From Uranotaenia lowii (lineage: Eukaryota > Arthropoda > Insecta > Diptera > Culicidae), in the NCBI RefSeq assembly GCF_029784155.1, contig NC_073691.1:53825978-53889977 (forward strand): a DNA stretch of 64,000 nucleotides, read 5' to 3'. The number at the start of each line of letters is the position of its first letter. The stretch's first letter is position 1. The notes under the pieces were generated by a model that made no database searches, was not told where the DNA came from, and saw only the letters and a list, made by a program, of their open reading frames with translations. The position numbers and the translations under genes are program-made. Shown here piece after piece: positions 1 through 10,611 of this stretch.

Positions 1-1004
1 AAACATAATCTATGAAATTATTAAATTGATAAGCCTTTCATCACAATAACTTCCTTAAAACTATGGAATGGCATTAACAAGCAATTCTAACGTTTTGCGT
101 TAACTGAAGAGTATTCGCCGGTTTAAGTTTATCAAGCTCGCTATTAGTGAATGGCGAACACATTCGTTTCATCTCAATAGAAGGGCACAATGGGGAGACT
201 TTTAAAATATTTAATGTTCTAGAAAAATGTTTCAAGAAGAACAAGTCAACAAAGCTTCAACTCAGAAAACTAAAAAAAATAAATTCGTTCGAAAAACTTT
301 ACAAAATGTGATTAAAAATTTTTTATTTACCTGAAACTGTTACCACATGAAAAAAATAAAATAAGAAAGTCACTACCATATGTCAATCGTTAGAGTATGA
401 TATGACTTCATAATGTCATATTTTCTAAGCAATAGTAAACTCTCAATTTTTTAAGAAATGTTTTTCAAAATGGATGTTACGGGTTTAACCCGTTAATCTT
501 GAGTCCAAAAAAATATATTTTTCTCTTAAACGGATCGTTATCAATGGTTATCACGATATCACTTTTTTTGTTCAATCTATAATAATCATCCAGTAATAAT
601 TTGTTGAAAATAACTCAAAATACTGTGTAATCTGAAAAGTAGAAAGTTGCGCTTTAATGTATGCAACAACTCTAGTGTAGTAGACAACCATCTAGAATTC
701 TCTTAGTCTGATACTTTCGAACTGTGAAATAAGAACTAATATGGCAAAAAATAATCAACTATCCTTTTTTTAGGATTTGGCTAGATTCTTGCCTAGGGTC
801 AGGGCACTCAGAATTTTAAGTATAATAGAATTAAGTCTCCTTTAACTTAAAAAAATATCACTTTGTTCGTATCACGAAAATGATTCTAGTTCATCTGAGT
901 TGATGTATCGTTTTAATTTTTATCCTCAAAAGCAGAATTGAAACATGAGAAAGTTTGATGATTCTAGAATTGAAAAATCTGAAACCATTTCATTATTCTA
1001 AATT
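1..1004. other. AT-rich non-coding stretch
   Basis: No protein-coding signal is visible on either strand. The only recognisable content is a dispersed repeat copy at about 183-510, listed separately. The stretch ends at the tail of the retrotransposon that begins at 1005. Confidence 0.6.
183..510 (+). repeat. dispersed repeat copy (also inverted at 32215-32580)
   Basis: The reverse complement of about 32215-32580 shares ordered blocks with this segment: an AATGGRGA-type start, ATGTTCTAGAAAAAT near 214, AAAATGTGA, GTTAGAGTATGATAT near 390, and a hyphenated palindrome near 480 (GGGTTTAACCC here, GGGTTCACTTGAACCC there). Order and spacing are conserved while the sequence between has drifted, so these are two old copies of one element, probably a MITE related to the one at 31718-32580. 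Confidence 0.5.
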
Positions 1005-1053
1005 TTTATTTACATTTACATTTATTATCAAGTTTCATCTGACTGAATTGTCT

Positions 1054-2765
1054 TTATGAAAGATTAATTCTGAGTTTAACGGGAATATTACAAATATAAT
1101 TCACTAAAATGATTAATTTTCTTTCGAAATTAATCAGATTTCTAAGTTGTGGCAAATTTCTTATTCTAGATCTAAAACAGTTAGTTGTAATGTAAAATTC
1201 ATAAGGTACAAAAAACCAGATGAAGATCCGACTCATGCTTCTTATTGGTTGATGTTGTCCGTAATTAGTTCGTCGGAAGTCGATTTGAAGGAAATCTCGC
1301 TGCCTTAATGTTCTTGCCGGAACGTTGATATTAAAGGAGCTCAGTAATTCCGGGCAGTCGATAGTTCCTATGAAGATCTTGTTTACAAGTAAAGCTCGTG
1401 CTGTGACTCTTCTCTCAAGAAGGGTGTCTAGACCAAGCAGTCGGCAACGTTCGCTTTAGTCAGTGAGCTCCTGGAAGTGGTTCCACGACAGGAATCTGAG
1501 TGCTATATTTCACAAATCTCTATTGAACAGCTTCAAGTCTTTTGGACCAAACCATCGTATAAGGAGACCAAACTTCCGAGGCATACTCTAGTAATGAGCG
1601 CACTAGGGAACAGTATAAGGATCGAAGGCAGTAAGGGTCTCGGAACTCTTTCGATACTCTTTTGAGGAATCCGAGGTTGCGATTTGCTCTGGAGATTATA
1701 TGAGAATAGTGATCGCGAAAGGTCAATTTCGAGTCTAGAAGCACTCCAAGGTCCTTAAAAGCAACCACTCTTTCGATTTGTGTATTACAAATATGATAAG
1801 GAAACTGTATCGGATCGACTCTTCGGCTGAACGATATAATAGCGCATTTGTTAATACTAACGTTGAGACAGTTTGTTTCACACCATTTGATGAATTTTAT
1901 CGATGAGAGTTTGTAAGGTGAAACAGTCACCAGATCTGATTTCAGCGAAAACTTTAAGATCATCTGCGTAAGACATCCTGCATTCTTGTGGGAGCAGAAA
2001 GTGTAGATCATTGAAAAAAATTGAGAACAACAGAGGACCTAGGCTGCCTTGTGGGACTCCAGAAAAGTTGGTGAATTCGCTGGACTCACAGCTGCCTAAT
2101 TTAACGGTCATTTTCTTGTCTGTTAGGTAGAATTTTAGCCATTGAACTAATTCGCTTGAGAATCCCAGTCGTTGTAGCTTGGCTAGTAGAAGTTTATGGT
2201 TGACTCTATCAAAGGCGGCTTTCAGATCTGTATATATTGTGTCGATCTGAAACCCATCCTAAATTGCTTTCAGACAAGTCTAAGTAAACAGCAGAAGATT
2301 CGTAGTCGTGTTGAAGGAAACGTAGATGTCTGCAGCGAACGGTTGAAAAGAATTGTTAATGATGGTTTACAGAGAACATGGGCGCAGTTTTTACCATCAG
2401 GACGGTTTGAGTTTCGTGATCGCAAATCGAACTTCCTCTTCGGTGTATGTAGGAACGGAAATGTGGAATGAATCAGCAGGGAAATGTTCGAGTGCTTTCT
2501 GGATATCTGAATCGTGAATTAGATCGTTTGAAAAGACGCAAAAGAAATGCTCCCCGAAAAGCTCGCAATGTTCGCTGGCGTTGTTGCTGTTTTTGTTCCC
2601 GAGGTACATCGTTAAGGGAAGGCCATTTTCCTTCCTTTTGTTGTTCACAAAATTCCAGAAGCTCTTAAGGTTGCGTTTAAGGTTTGATTGAGATTGCAAT
2701 ACATTACGCCGGTAAAGAAAATAATAGCCTGCATGTCTTAATTTTTCATAACCGCGTATTTTATT
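1054..2765 (-). pseudogene. ORF2 remnant: RT of a Jockey-like element, endonuclease lost
   Basis: Minus-strand segments in order: linker (2699-2397; residues resembling KSFWNFVNNKRK), a corrupted RT motif 1 to 2 stretch (2397-2200), the motif-3 region with DLKAAFDRVNH (near 2220), SGVPQGS then YADD (2111-1878), and the thumb with FKDLGVLLDSKLTF (2011-1520). After another frameshift comes the C-terminal helix-rich region that ends at a stop near 1054. The catalytic YADD and the motif-3 Asp survive, but at least three frameshifts and an internal deletion between motifs 1 and 3 prevent translation. Normal Jockey ORF2 proteins are about 900-1000 aa with an N-terminal endonuclease, which is absent here. 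Confidence 0.85.
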
Positions 2766-3796
2766 ATTCGTATGACAGATGAGTCAGGAAGACTATTTTG
2801 TTGTTTGAGGCTTTGAACAAATTTATCTTGATCAATATCGTTCGACAAGCCGGTGATTTTCAGCCGAGGTCTAAGAAGGGCTTGTTTTTCGGTGCCGTAT
2901 TGAGGCATGGTGTTATTTACAGTATCCAACAGTTAATGTGCAGATGTTGCTGAGGCACAACGAATGGCAATATCACCACCGGGAAAAGTTTTAACGTCTT
3001 TAACGCCGAAGTCAACAGGGTTAAGAAATTTCTTAAGATCAGATTTGGTGATGTCTGCGTGCTGAGTCACATTCGGTTTGATGAGAACAGTTTCTTTCAT
3101 TCTGGTCAGTTGTTTTGATTTGGTGCGAAGAGCGATGTGGAGAACTGGAGAAGGAACTGAGACGTGTTCTTCTCGAGTCTTTGGAGTCTTTGGAGTTCGA
3201 GATGTACTAGGCTTGGTTTATCTGAAGGGAACTGTGAGAAGACGTTGCTTTCCAGAGCGAAGTAATCCTGGAGTGCACGATGGTGAATTGGCAGTGTGGT
3301 TGGTTATGAAGGAGGTAGGTCTGTTATTGGCGCTCGGTTTGGCGGAAGCTAGTGGTGTCTGTGCAGCTTGAAAAATTTCGGCGAAGGATCGTTCGAATAT
3401 TTTGGTTTTTACAACAGGAGCCGTGCTCTGATGTTTCTGAACCAAGGCGGATTCGAAACGATCTATGTGTTTTTTTGAATACCTAGTGTAGTCTGTGCTG
3501 TGATTTCCGAATTCCGAGTAGATGTATTGTTTAAGGCTGTCAATATTAATGAAGACGTTTGCTAACGACTTTAGAATATCGGAACATTTCTTGTTTACAT
3601 CGGTCAGGTTAACCTGAAGCTGATGACAATCATTGCAGATGTATTCGAGCGAGTCGCTTTCTCTGAGAGCCGTGAGGGTAAGGCCGCTGAGTCCGAAGCA
3701 ATTACCGTGGAATATTTTCCCGCAGTTATCAACACAGGAGATGCGCTCCCTCTCGATGATCTTTTTGGAGCATTAAGAACACAAAGGCGCGACCAT
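2738..3796 (-). pseudogene. ORF1 (gag-like) remnant with PHD-like zinc finger
   Basis: Starting from an ATG at 3796-3794, the minus strand encodes a Cys/His-rich finger (CVDNC...HGNC...CNDC spacing) like the PHD-type N-terminus of some insect Jockey ORF1 proteins. A spacer rich in Ser, Thr and Pro follows, then a segment resembling the conserved nucleic-acid-binding middle of such proteins (LIKP near 3090; RPRLKITGLSNDID near 2870-2830). An in-frame TAA lies at codon 8 (3773-3775), just after the first Cys of the finger, and later stops and frameshifts follow. The usual C-terminal CCHC knuckles are missing because the internal deletion removes them with the endonuclease. Confidence 0.7.
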
Positions 3797-4187
3797 TACA
3801 GGAAGCCAACGAGGGCCCTTTGTTTGAACGGCATGCGAAAACTAGTACTGCTATTTAGTAACACTATAACGGTAACACAGAAGAAAAGTTTCTATTTTAG
3901 ATCCGGAGAAGCGACAATAGCTACGTAAACCAGCGCGCACGGAAGGCTCGGAACTATCGGAGTATTATTCGACCAAATATCTTAATTTTTTTTTATGATC
4001 GCGGGTGTAATATCATTGAAATAGGGGGATCGAAAATCAAAGCGTTCACATTTAACGGTGTTGCAAGACACTGTTCGTTTATTAGGGTTCCCTGTTTAAT
4101 AATCTCGAAAATATCCCTTCTATGCAAATTTGCTCCATCATTTCTCATTTGTTGAGTTATTAGAAAAAATGGGTGCACCCAAGTTCC

Positions 4188-5235
4188 TTTTCAAGCTCAC
4201 CACTTAAAACAAAGGAGGAGTCTAAAATCAAGTTTCCAAATAATTTCCTATGACAAATTTGACCCCATTTGCTAAAATGTTATCAAGTTATGCAAAAAAT
4301 TGTATGAGAGCGCCCCTCTTTCCTATAGATCCTCCCACTGGAGGGTTCCCGAATAAGCATATAAACATGAATCCATCCCAAAAAAACCCTCTCCTACTAA
4401 AAATGGATTCTTTCGTATGACTAATTCTGTAGATATGCAATAAAAAAAACATGCTCTGCCGTCTCCTCTTCGTATGCTCACTCAATGGAAGAAGGAAAGT
4501 GTCCCGAATAATTAAAGAAACATAACTCGTATCCAAATACCATCCCATACTAAATTCGGTGCCTTTCGACTGATTAGCTCTGGAGCTCTTTAAGAAAAAC
4601 TTTGGTCTCCATTTTTGTTCATAGGGATCAGGAACAAACCACAATAGAGTCTTTTTTCGTATCAAAATACCCTCCCTTGCCAAAATTAGATCCATTTACT
4701 AGATTATTTCACAAGTCATGCCAAAAATTGTAAGGGAGCAAACACCCACATTATGTTTCTCCAATAAAAGGTGATCCATCTTGGGAACATTTCATTCACC
4801 AAAATACCCTCGCATGCCGAATTTGATTCCCCGCGCTTGATTAATTTTCGAGAATTGCAAAAATTTGTATGGGCCCCTCCCCTCTTCCTATCCTCTCAAT
4901 GCAAATCGAGAGCAGTTTCAAACAATCAAATAACCTTCTCTCATATCCAAATATCCTTGCAAGCCAATTTCATTCAATTTGCTCGAAAAGTTATCGATTT
5001 TTGCAATGAAAATTGTATGAAAGCCATCTCCCCCCTTTCAATCTTCTCCACTGGAAGGAGAGAGGGATCTTAAATAATCATCGAAACATTCCTCGTATCC
5101 CAAATACCCTCACATGCCAAATCTGGTTCCATTTACTTGACTAATTTTCAAGTTATGTTAAAATTGTAAGAGAGCCCCTCCCCCCCCTTCCCCTTTCTAA
5201 CCCCCCCCCCCATGGAGATCCCAAAAGGCATTTAA
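4188..5235. repeat. diverged tandem array, ~143-bp unit, about seven copies
   Basis: A recurring module (TTGATTAATTTTCAAGTTATGC, a GTATGAGAGC-CCTCCC stretch, then a short inverted CCACTGGAGGG-like box and a GTATCC-AATACCCTC box) recurs at about 4277, 4420, 4565, 4697, 4837, 4985 and 5137, so the period is about 132-152 bp. Units have diverged strongly, so the array is old. ORFs here are by-products of the repetition. It ends in a poly-C run near 5200. A second array of the same family lies inverted at 38975-39495. Confidence 0.7.
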
Positions 5236-6195
5236 AAATAACTGTTAACATACATTTCAGAAAATTGGCTCACCTCCGGCAGAATTCAATACCTACTACA
5301 TCACATCTTATATCACGCTTAGACTTAGATGTTCCATCTAGTCGATACTATATGCTTTTACAAATTAAAATTAATTTTTAATTGCAAATTTCGAATTGCA
5401 ATTCCACAAACCCTTTGTATTGAATCATAAATCTTGACACTCAAAAACACTATCTCCTCTTTGGAATGGGGTTTCTTTAAGAACTGTAACAATTCAACAA
5501 TTTCAGAATTTTAAACCAACCATTTTAACATCAAATTACATTCATCAAATACTAATTTAACACATCATCAAGCTGGAACCAAGTGACAGATGCTCACCAC
5601 TCACGATACTCAACAGAATTAGCAATGTCAAAAGTCAATAGTTAATCCATTAGTTTATTATTTTTCACTTTGATTATAAAAAAAATCTTTTATGTCATGT
5701 CATATCAAATTTCATGCTGAAATGAAATATTATTTTAAAAAAAATTGACTCAATTTCGTGTTGTGTTTCTTGTCCTTCTAAATGTTTAATTCCACATTTG
5801 GAAGGGTTTTGATTACACACAAAACTAACATTATTCCGAGGTGCACAGAATTAAGGAGCTAATTTTCGATGAATTTAAGTGCCCTGAATCCAAATCACAA
5901 TATTTTATTTTCTTTCAGCTTCTGTTTTTTTCATAGCTTTTGAAAATAAGTAGACATCTTCAACAAAAAATTATGCATTTATCTGACAAAAGTGTATGTA
6001 TGACATTACAAAAAATTTTAAATAAATATTTTAAATAATGATGAACTTTCTTAAAGCCCGGTAAAAATTTTAACTTCTGCGAAAAAAGAAAAGAAGTATT
6101 CTTTTACCTACTCGGTAAAATACGAGAATATAAACGAGAATATATTATGAAAACAGAAGATGAATCGGTTTTCCGTCTTCAACAATTTTGTTAAA
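5236..6195. other. AT-rich non-coding stretch
   Basis: I see no coding, RNA or clear repeat signal in this interval. Confidence 0.5.
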
Positions 6196-6197
6196 TA

Positions 6198-6800
6198 CAG
6201 ACCCCGTTCGATTTTGGCAACACACCCGTACTTTTTGTGTGGCCAAAATTAAATGTTGCCAAAATCAAATGTTGCCAAAATCGAATGGTTGTTTTTTCAA
6301 TTTTTTTCAGTTTTTTTTCCCAAAACAACCATTATTATCATCAAAAACGTTATTTTTAGTCAATTTCTGACCATTTGTTGTCGTTTTTTATTTTTTTTTC
6401 ATTATGTTTTTGATGCATTTTGCACTTTTTTTGTCATGTTTATAATGTTTGTTTTTATTTGTCATATTTGCTGTTTTTGTCATTCTTCATCATTTTTAGT
6501 TGTTTTTTTTTTCTCTCATTTTCAGTCTTTTATTTGAATTTGTTTCTTAACATTTAATTTTTTCATCTTTTTCTCATTTTTAAGTACTTTATCAAATTAA
6601 AAAAAAATGGTTTTTATTGTTGCATTTTATCACCATTTCAGAAAATAAAAACGTATTTCTGGTGTTTGTCTAAATTAAATCGGTCCTGTTATAACGAAAA
6701 CTAAAAGGTAATGTTGTATCCAAAAACCGTTCGATTTTGGCACATGTGCCAAAGTCGGATGTTGCCAGAATCGATTGTTGCCAAAAACGAACGGGATCTG
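6198..6800. mobile_element. TA-flanked MITE (Tc1/mariner or pogo type)
   Basis: The ends are inverted repeats, CAGACCCCGTTCGATTTTGG on the left and CAGATCCCGTTCGTTTTTGG on the right, each flanked by TA (6196-6197 and 6801-6802). Just inside both ends the motif TGTTGCCAAAATC is repeated several times, a subterminal arrangement suggestive of transposase binding sites. The interior is T-rich with no transposase, so the element is non-autonomous. Confidence 0.8.
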
Positions 6801-6802
6801 TA

Positions 6803-8650
6803 ATATAAAAGTTAAGAAATTCAGTTATTTCAAAACTACTTGTAATGATATCTTTTCGAATTTCTAAAAATTGTAGAATTAAACTTTTTTGAATCAATTT
6901 TTCCTATGAAGTTTGGCAAAATATTATTGTTTGATTGAATGGAGGAAAACAAATAAATTCATATCAAGTTTTGTCTTTAGGGGTTTATAAGTTTTCAATG
7001 ATTGATTTGATTCAGATCTGATTAATTTTCAAACTAATAAATACATATCACCAAAACTAGATTTGATAAACAAAATCTGACAAAAGCATCGAGTTCAGGA
7101 GGTAGAAATCTTTCAAATCGCAATTATTAAAACAATGGCCCTTAAAATGCTTTAAAATTTTAAAATTAAGATTTTTAAATGGTAAGACGTTCTTATTGAA
7201 AAAAAATCTTTTTAAAAATTAACCTTTCCCATCTACATCATATTTTTTGATTTTTCCAAACCAATTTTCCCAATTGGACAATCCCATTATTAAAATTTTT
7301 GATTTTTTTTAGATGAGTTTGTCATTGTTTCTCAATTCTGATTTTTTGTGTTTTGAAACCATTCAACCTTAATTGAAAAAAGAAAAACATTGTTTGAAAC
7401 ATTTGCCCTTGATCTCTACCTTGAAATTCTACTTTCATTTTTATCATTTAAAATTTTTGGAATCGATCTTGATTTTAAACTAATTTGTGAAAAGTTCGAA
7501 AAGTAATTAGAAGTTGCACCACGAAAGCTAAGTATAAGTGCACAGTATTAACTGAATAAGTATTTGTCATTATAAATATTTAAAGTCAATATTGTGAACT
7601 GGAATGACACTACCTTTTATTTAGATAACTGGAAGAATCAAATATTAAAAATGATCAAAGTCAGATATTTTAGCACTGGCACTCTTGAAAAAAAATAAAT
7701 GTATTCAACGTTTTATCAAATTAAATTACTTTAGCTACTAGGAATGTGTTTGAATAAATTTTCTTGATTTCAAATGGATATTTTTTTCTGATCAAGAATT
7801 TAAATTTAAATTGTGAAGCAAATGATTTTTCTTCCAAATTCATGTTTTATTTTTGATATGATCTGAAATTTATTTTGGAATTTTGAATAATTTTTTTTAA
7901 AATCTAGTTCCATTTTCAATGTTAGCTATTTTTTCACTGATTTAATGTCCGAAGAATAATATTCTTGATTTATTGAATTTTTACTTTGTATTTGTTCTCT
8001 AGTGTTTTGCAAATTTTGATGTCAAATTTGTAAACTAGACTGCTTAAAATTTATTTTCAAGCAAATTTCTAATTCAGATTGAGGAACGTCTTTTTGAAAA
8101 ATGCATTCATGACTTCCGGAGAACAACTATTGATTTGAATATTTGAATCAATTTCATTCTAAATGGTTACAGTAAAATGTATAATTTACTCTCCATAAGC
8201 GGGAAAGTAGTTTTAGAAACCAATTTCCTTATTTATTGTGCATTTTGGTATTGTTATTATTTCTAGCTAAATTTGAATTTTGTTGAAAATTGCACATGTC
8301 ACGGTCGGTGTTGACATGAAAATTCTAACGAGCACCTTCAACTTGGTTAGAATTAGTTTCTCAAGCTATCTAGCTATTATATTTGAATTCCTTGTAAACA
8401 ATTTATCATATCTTAAAGAACATGTCCGAAGCTTAACAGACTTCTAGTCGGAACCCATTTAGCTTCGATTGTTCATTGCTGATATAATTAAACAATTAGC
8501 TTACTCAAATGACGTAAAATGTAAATTAAATGATTCATATTGTGTTAAAAAAAATCATACAAAGTCAGCAGCTGGCGCATGTTGACCTAAATAATGCTAC
8601 AGATTCATCGAAACCTTCAATGAAACAACCTTATCGTGACGTAGCTGCCC
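6803..8650. other. AT-rich non-coding stretch
   Basis: Very AT-rich with long A and T runs; no coding or RNA gene signal is visible. Confidence 0.5.
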
Positions 8651-9600
8651 CCGAACCAGGATGTTATGATTTAAGCTAACAAATGCAAATTTCGTTCGAT
8701 TTTCATTTTTCAGATAACAGTGTGAACATGAGATCGTCAAACAGCAGCCAGCCTCCGCTCGCTGCTGCTGTGAGAACAATCTTGAGAAAATTATCAGAAT
8801 CAATTTCCATACAATCTGCTCGAGTCCGGGGCGCCTCATCACGAAATTTATAATTGGGAGCGAGGAGAGACTTCGGAGGTTCGGTAGTCGGAACATCATT
8901 TTATAGGTTCTAGTTAACATCACTTTCGGAAGCACTTAACTAGTAACAGGGCGGTTGATTCTGAGCTATCACCGGGGCTCATCTGGGCCATTCTGATGTT
9001 AGTATTTTGACAGCTCTCCGGACTGATAGGGCTTTAAAGTTTGTTAACAGCACGCCAATCGCCGGGCACTTCGACGTGCTTTCGAATTCCATTTTGTTTA
9101 TGGTGGAAAAAATAAAACAGACCTTCAACCCTTCAGTCAATTTTTTAAGAGGGGCCAAGGGGTGGCGCCGCCCAAGAACAATTCGGGGGGTTCCACGTTT
9201 TATCAGATGCTTTAGACACGCGCTTCCCCCTCAGAAACTTCCCAGATGTAACAATTTCATTTTATCGAGCGGGATATTAATCTTGCTTCGTCTCACGTTT
9301 CGGCCACTCGACTTGTTTTGGAGTATCTATAAATCCTTTGCTCCGAATTGTTTTCTGCTTCTTCCTTCCTCGCTTTGCCAACAATTCATCTCCCAAGTGT
9401 TTCATCAGTAAATCATCTTTATGACTCAATTGTGTTTTCGTACAACTCCAAATACTCGCGCTCTGCTGTTGTTGTTAAGTGGGTTTCGGGATCAGCGCTT
9501 TCGGAAGGACTTAATGTTCGGAATCGTGATCAAAATTTGAAAATAATTTATGAGATTTTTAAACAACAGTTCTAAATTTTGTTCAGCTGCCTTCGGGGGA
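8651..9600. other. GC-richer island with weak exon-like signals
   Basis: Base composition rises relative to the flanks. A pyrimidine-rich acceptor (TTTTCATTTTTCAG ending at 8713) is followed by 56 nt rich in CAG, CCT and GCT codons and a GTGAGA donor at 8770. In one frame this stretch reads as Ser/Asn/Ala-rich without stops. A 134-codon plus-strand ORF at 9007-9411 resembles nothing I recognise and has no coding-like bias. This may be a host exon or regulatory island, but nothing here is decisive. Confidence 0.2.
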
Positions 9601-10577
9601 TGCTTCACTTAGTCCGTTTTGAAAAGACGTTTTGACCCATTACTTGGTTTTCCATTATTTTCCTTTTTGCAATTGCTTGCGAGCACATCCTATCACTAGG
9701 GTGGTTCAATCTATGCCTAGTAAAAGTTTCGTTTTTTTTTTCATTATGAACGTAGTGAAATCATGACTTACATCAAAATTATCACAAACAAAAAACGCAA
9801 TTTTAAACTGCCTTAAAATATCTATTTTTAAATTATTGGTTTTGGTAAGATTGTAAAATGTATTTAATTTGTTATTATTACAAAGAAGTCTAGATATCTT
9901 TTTAATTTCAATATTATTGTTCCATTTTTTTTAATGTAGTTTTCTTTATTCTCAAATTTCAAATTATCGATACAAATTTTTTTTACAAATTTTACACAAA
10001 TTAAATATATGAATAAACTTTTTTTTTTACCAAATTAACATCACTTATAATTCTTGTTCAGTGACCTGTCTGTTGATTCTTAATTACTTTTGAGAAGTAA
10101 ATAGATTTTAAAACTGAAAAGGGAGGAAAAAATTCTTTACACTTTTGCTTAGCAAAATAGGTTAAATTTTTAACAAGTTGGAAACATAATTTTAACCATT
10201 TAAATATATTTTTTGCATCAACCTACTTTTAAAAGTCATCAATTTAAAAAAAAATCAAATCCAAATAGACAACAATTTTAGGCGAAAAGTTTTGTATCTT
10301 TTTGGAATTTTAGAACTATTTTAAATAATCCTACAGCTTGACAAACATTTTTCACCGATGAAAACCAACGTTTCACTTTTTTCTGGTTATGCAAAAGATT
10401 GTTCATTATCTATTTGTTTCCATTTCATTCATGATGACCATTAAAATCTGTTATTTGAAGCCTAATATTCAGTTAAATCTAAGGATGAGAATCCAGACCC
10501 AAAATGTCTGGATTAAGATACAGAAACACGATACAAGATTGCAATAAACGCCCTGATGTCGTTTATGAGTTGGGTTT
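9601..10577. other. AT-rich stretch with a lone TAGGGTGG end
   Basis: No gene is visible. TAGGGTGGTTCAA at 9697 matches the terminal sequence of the two TAGGG-type hAT-like elements at 16134 and 26650, but I found no partner end nearby, so at most it is the solo end of a decayed copy. Confidence 0.3.
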
Positions 10578-10611
10578 AGGTTTATTTATTTATTTATTAG
10601 TATTATCAGAC

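Larger units (their letters stand above)
1005..3800 (-). mobile_element. defective Jockey-clade non-LTR retrotransposon
   Basis: Read on the minus strand, this contains an ORF1 (3796 to ~2740) with a PHD-like zinc finger, then directly the pre-RT linker and RT palm of ORF2 (~2765 to 1054), then a short 3' UTR and a TAAATG-type simple tail at 1005-1030. The whole apurinic-type endonuclease domain is missing: ORF1 runs into the linker at about 2755-2765. Several frameshifts and stops break the RT. There is no RNase H domain, as expected for the Jockey clade. It is a dead, internally deleted copy. The 5' boundary is uncertain because I could not find a target duplication. Confidence 0.85.

Noticed and set aside
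3623..3928. 101-codon plus-strand ORF
   Set aside because: It is antisense to the Jockey ORF1 zinc-finger region, whose minus-strand motifs explain the open frame.
9007..9411. 134-codon plus-strand ORF considered as a host gene
   Set aside because: No domain, no codon bias, no start or splice context; composition alone can explain it.
9697..9720. A third TAGGG-type hAT-like element
   Set aside because: Only one end is visible and no inverted partner or 8-bp duplication was found.
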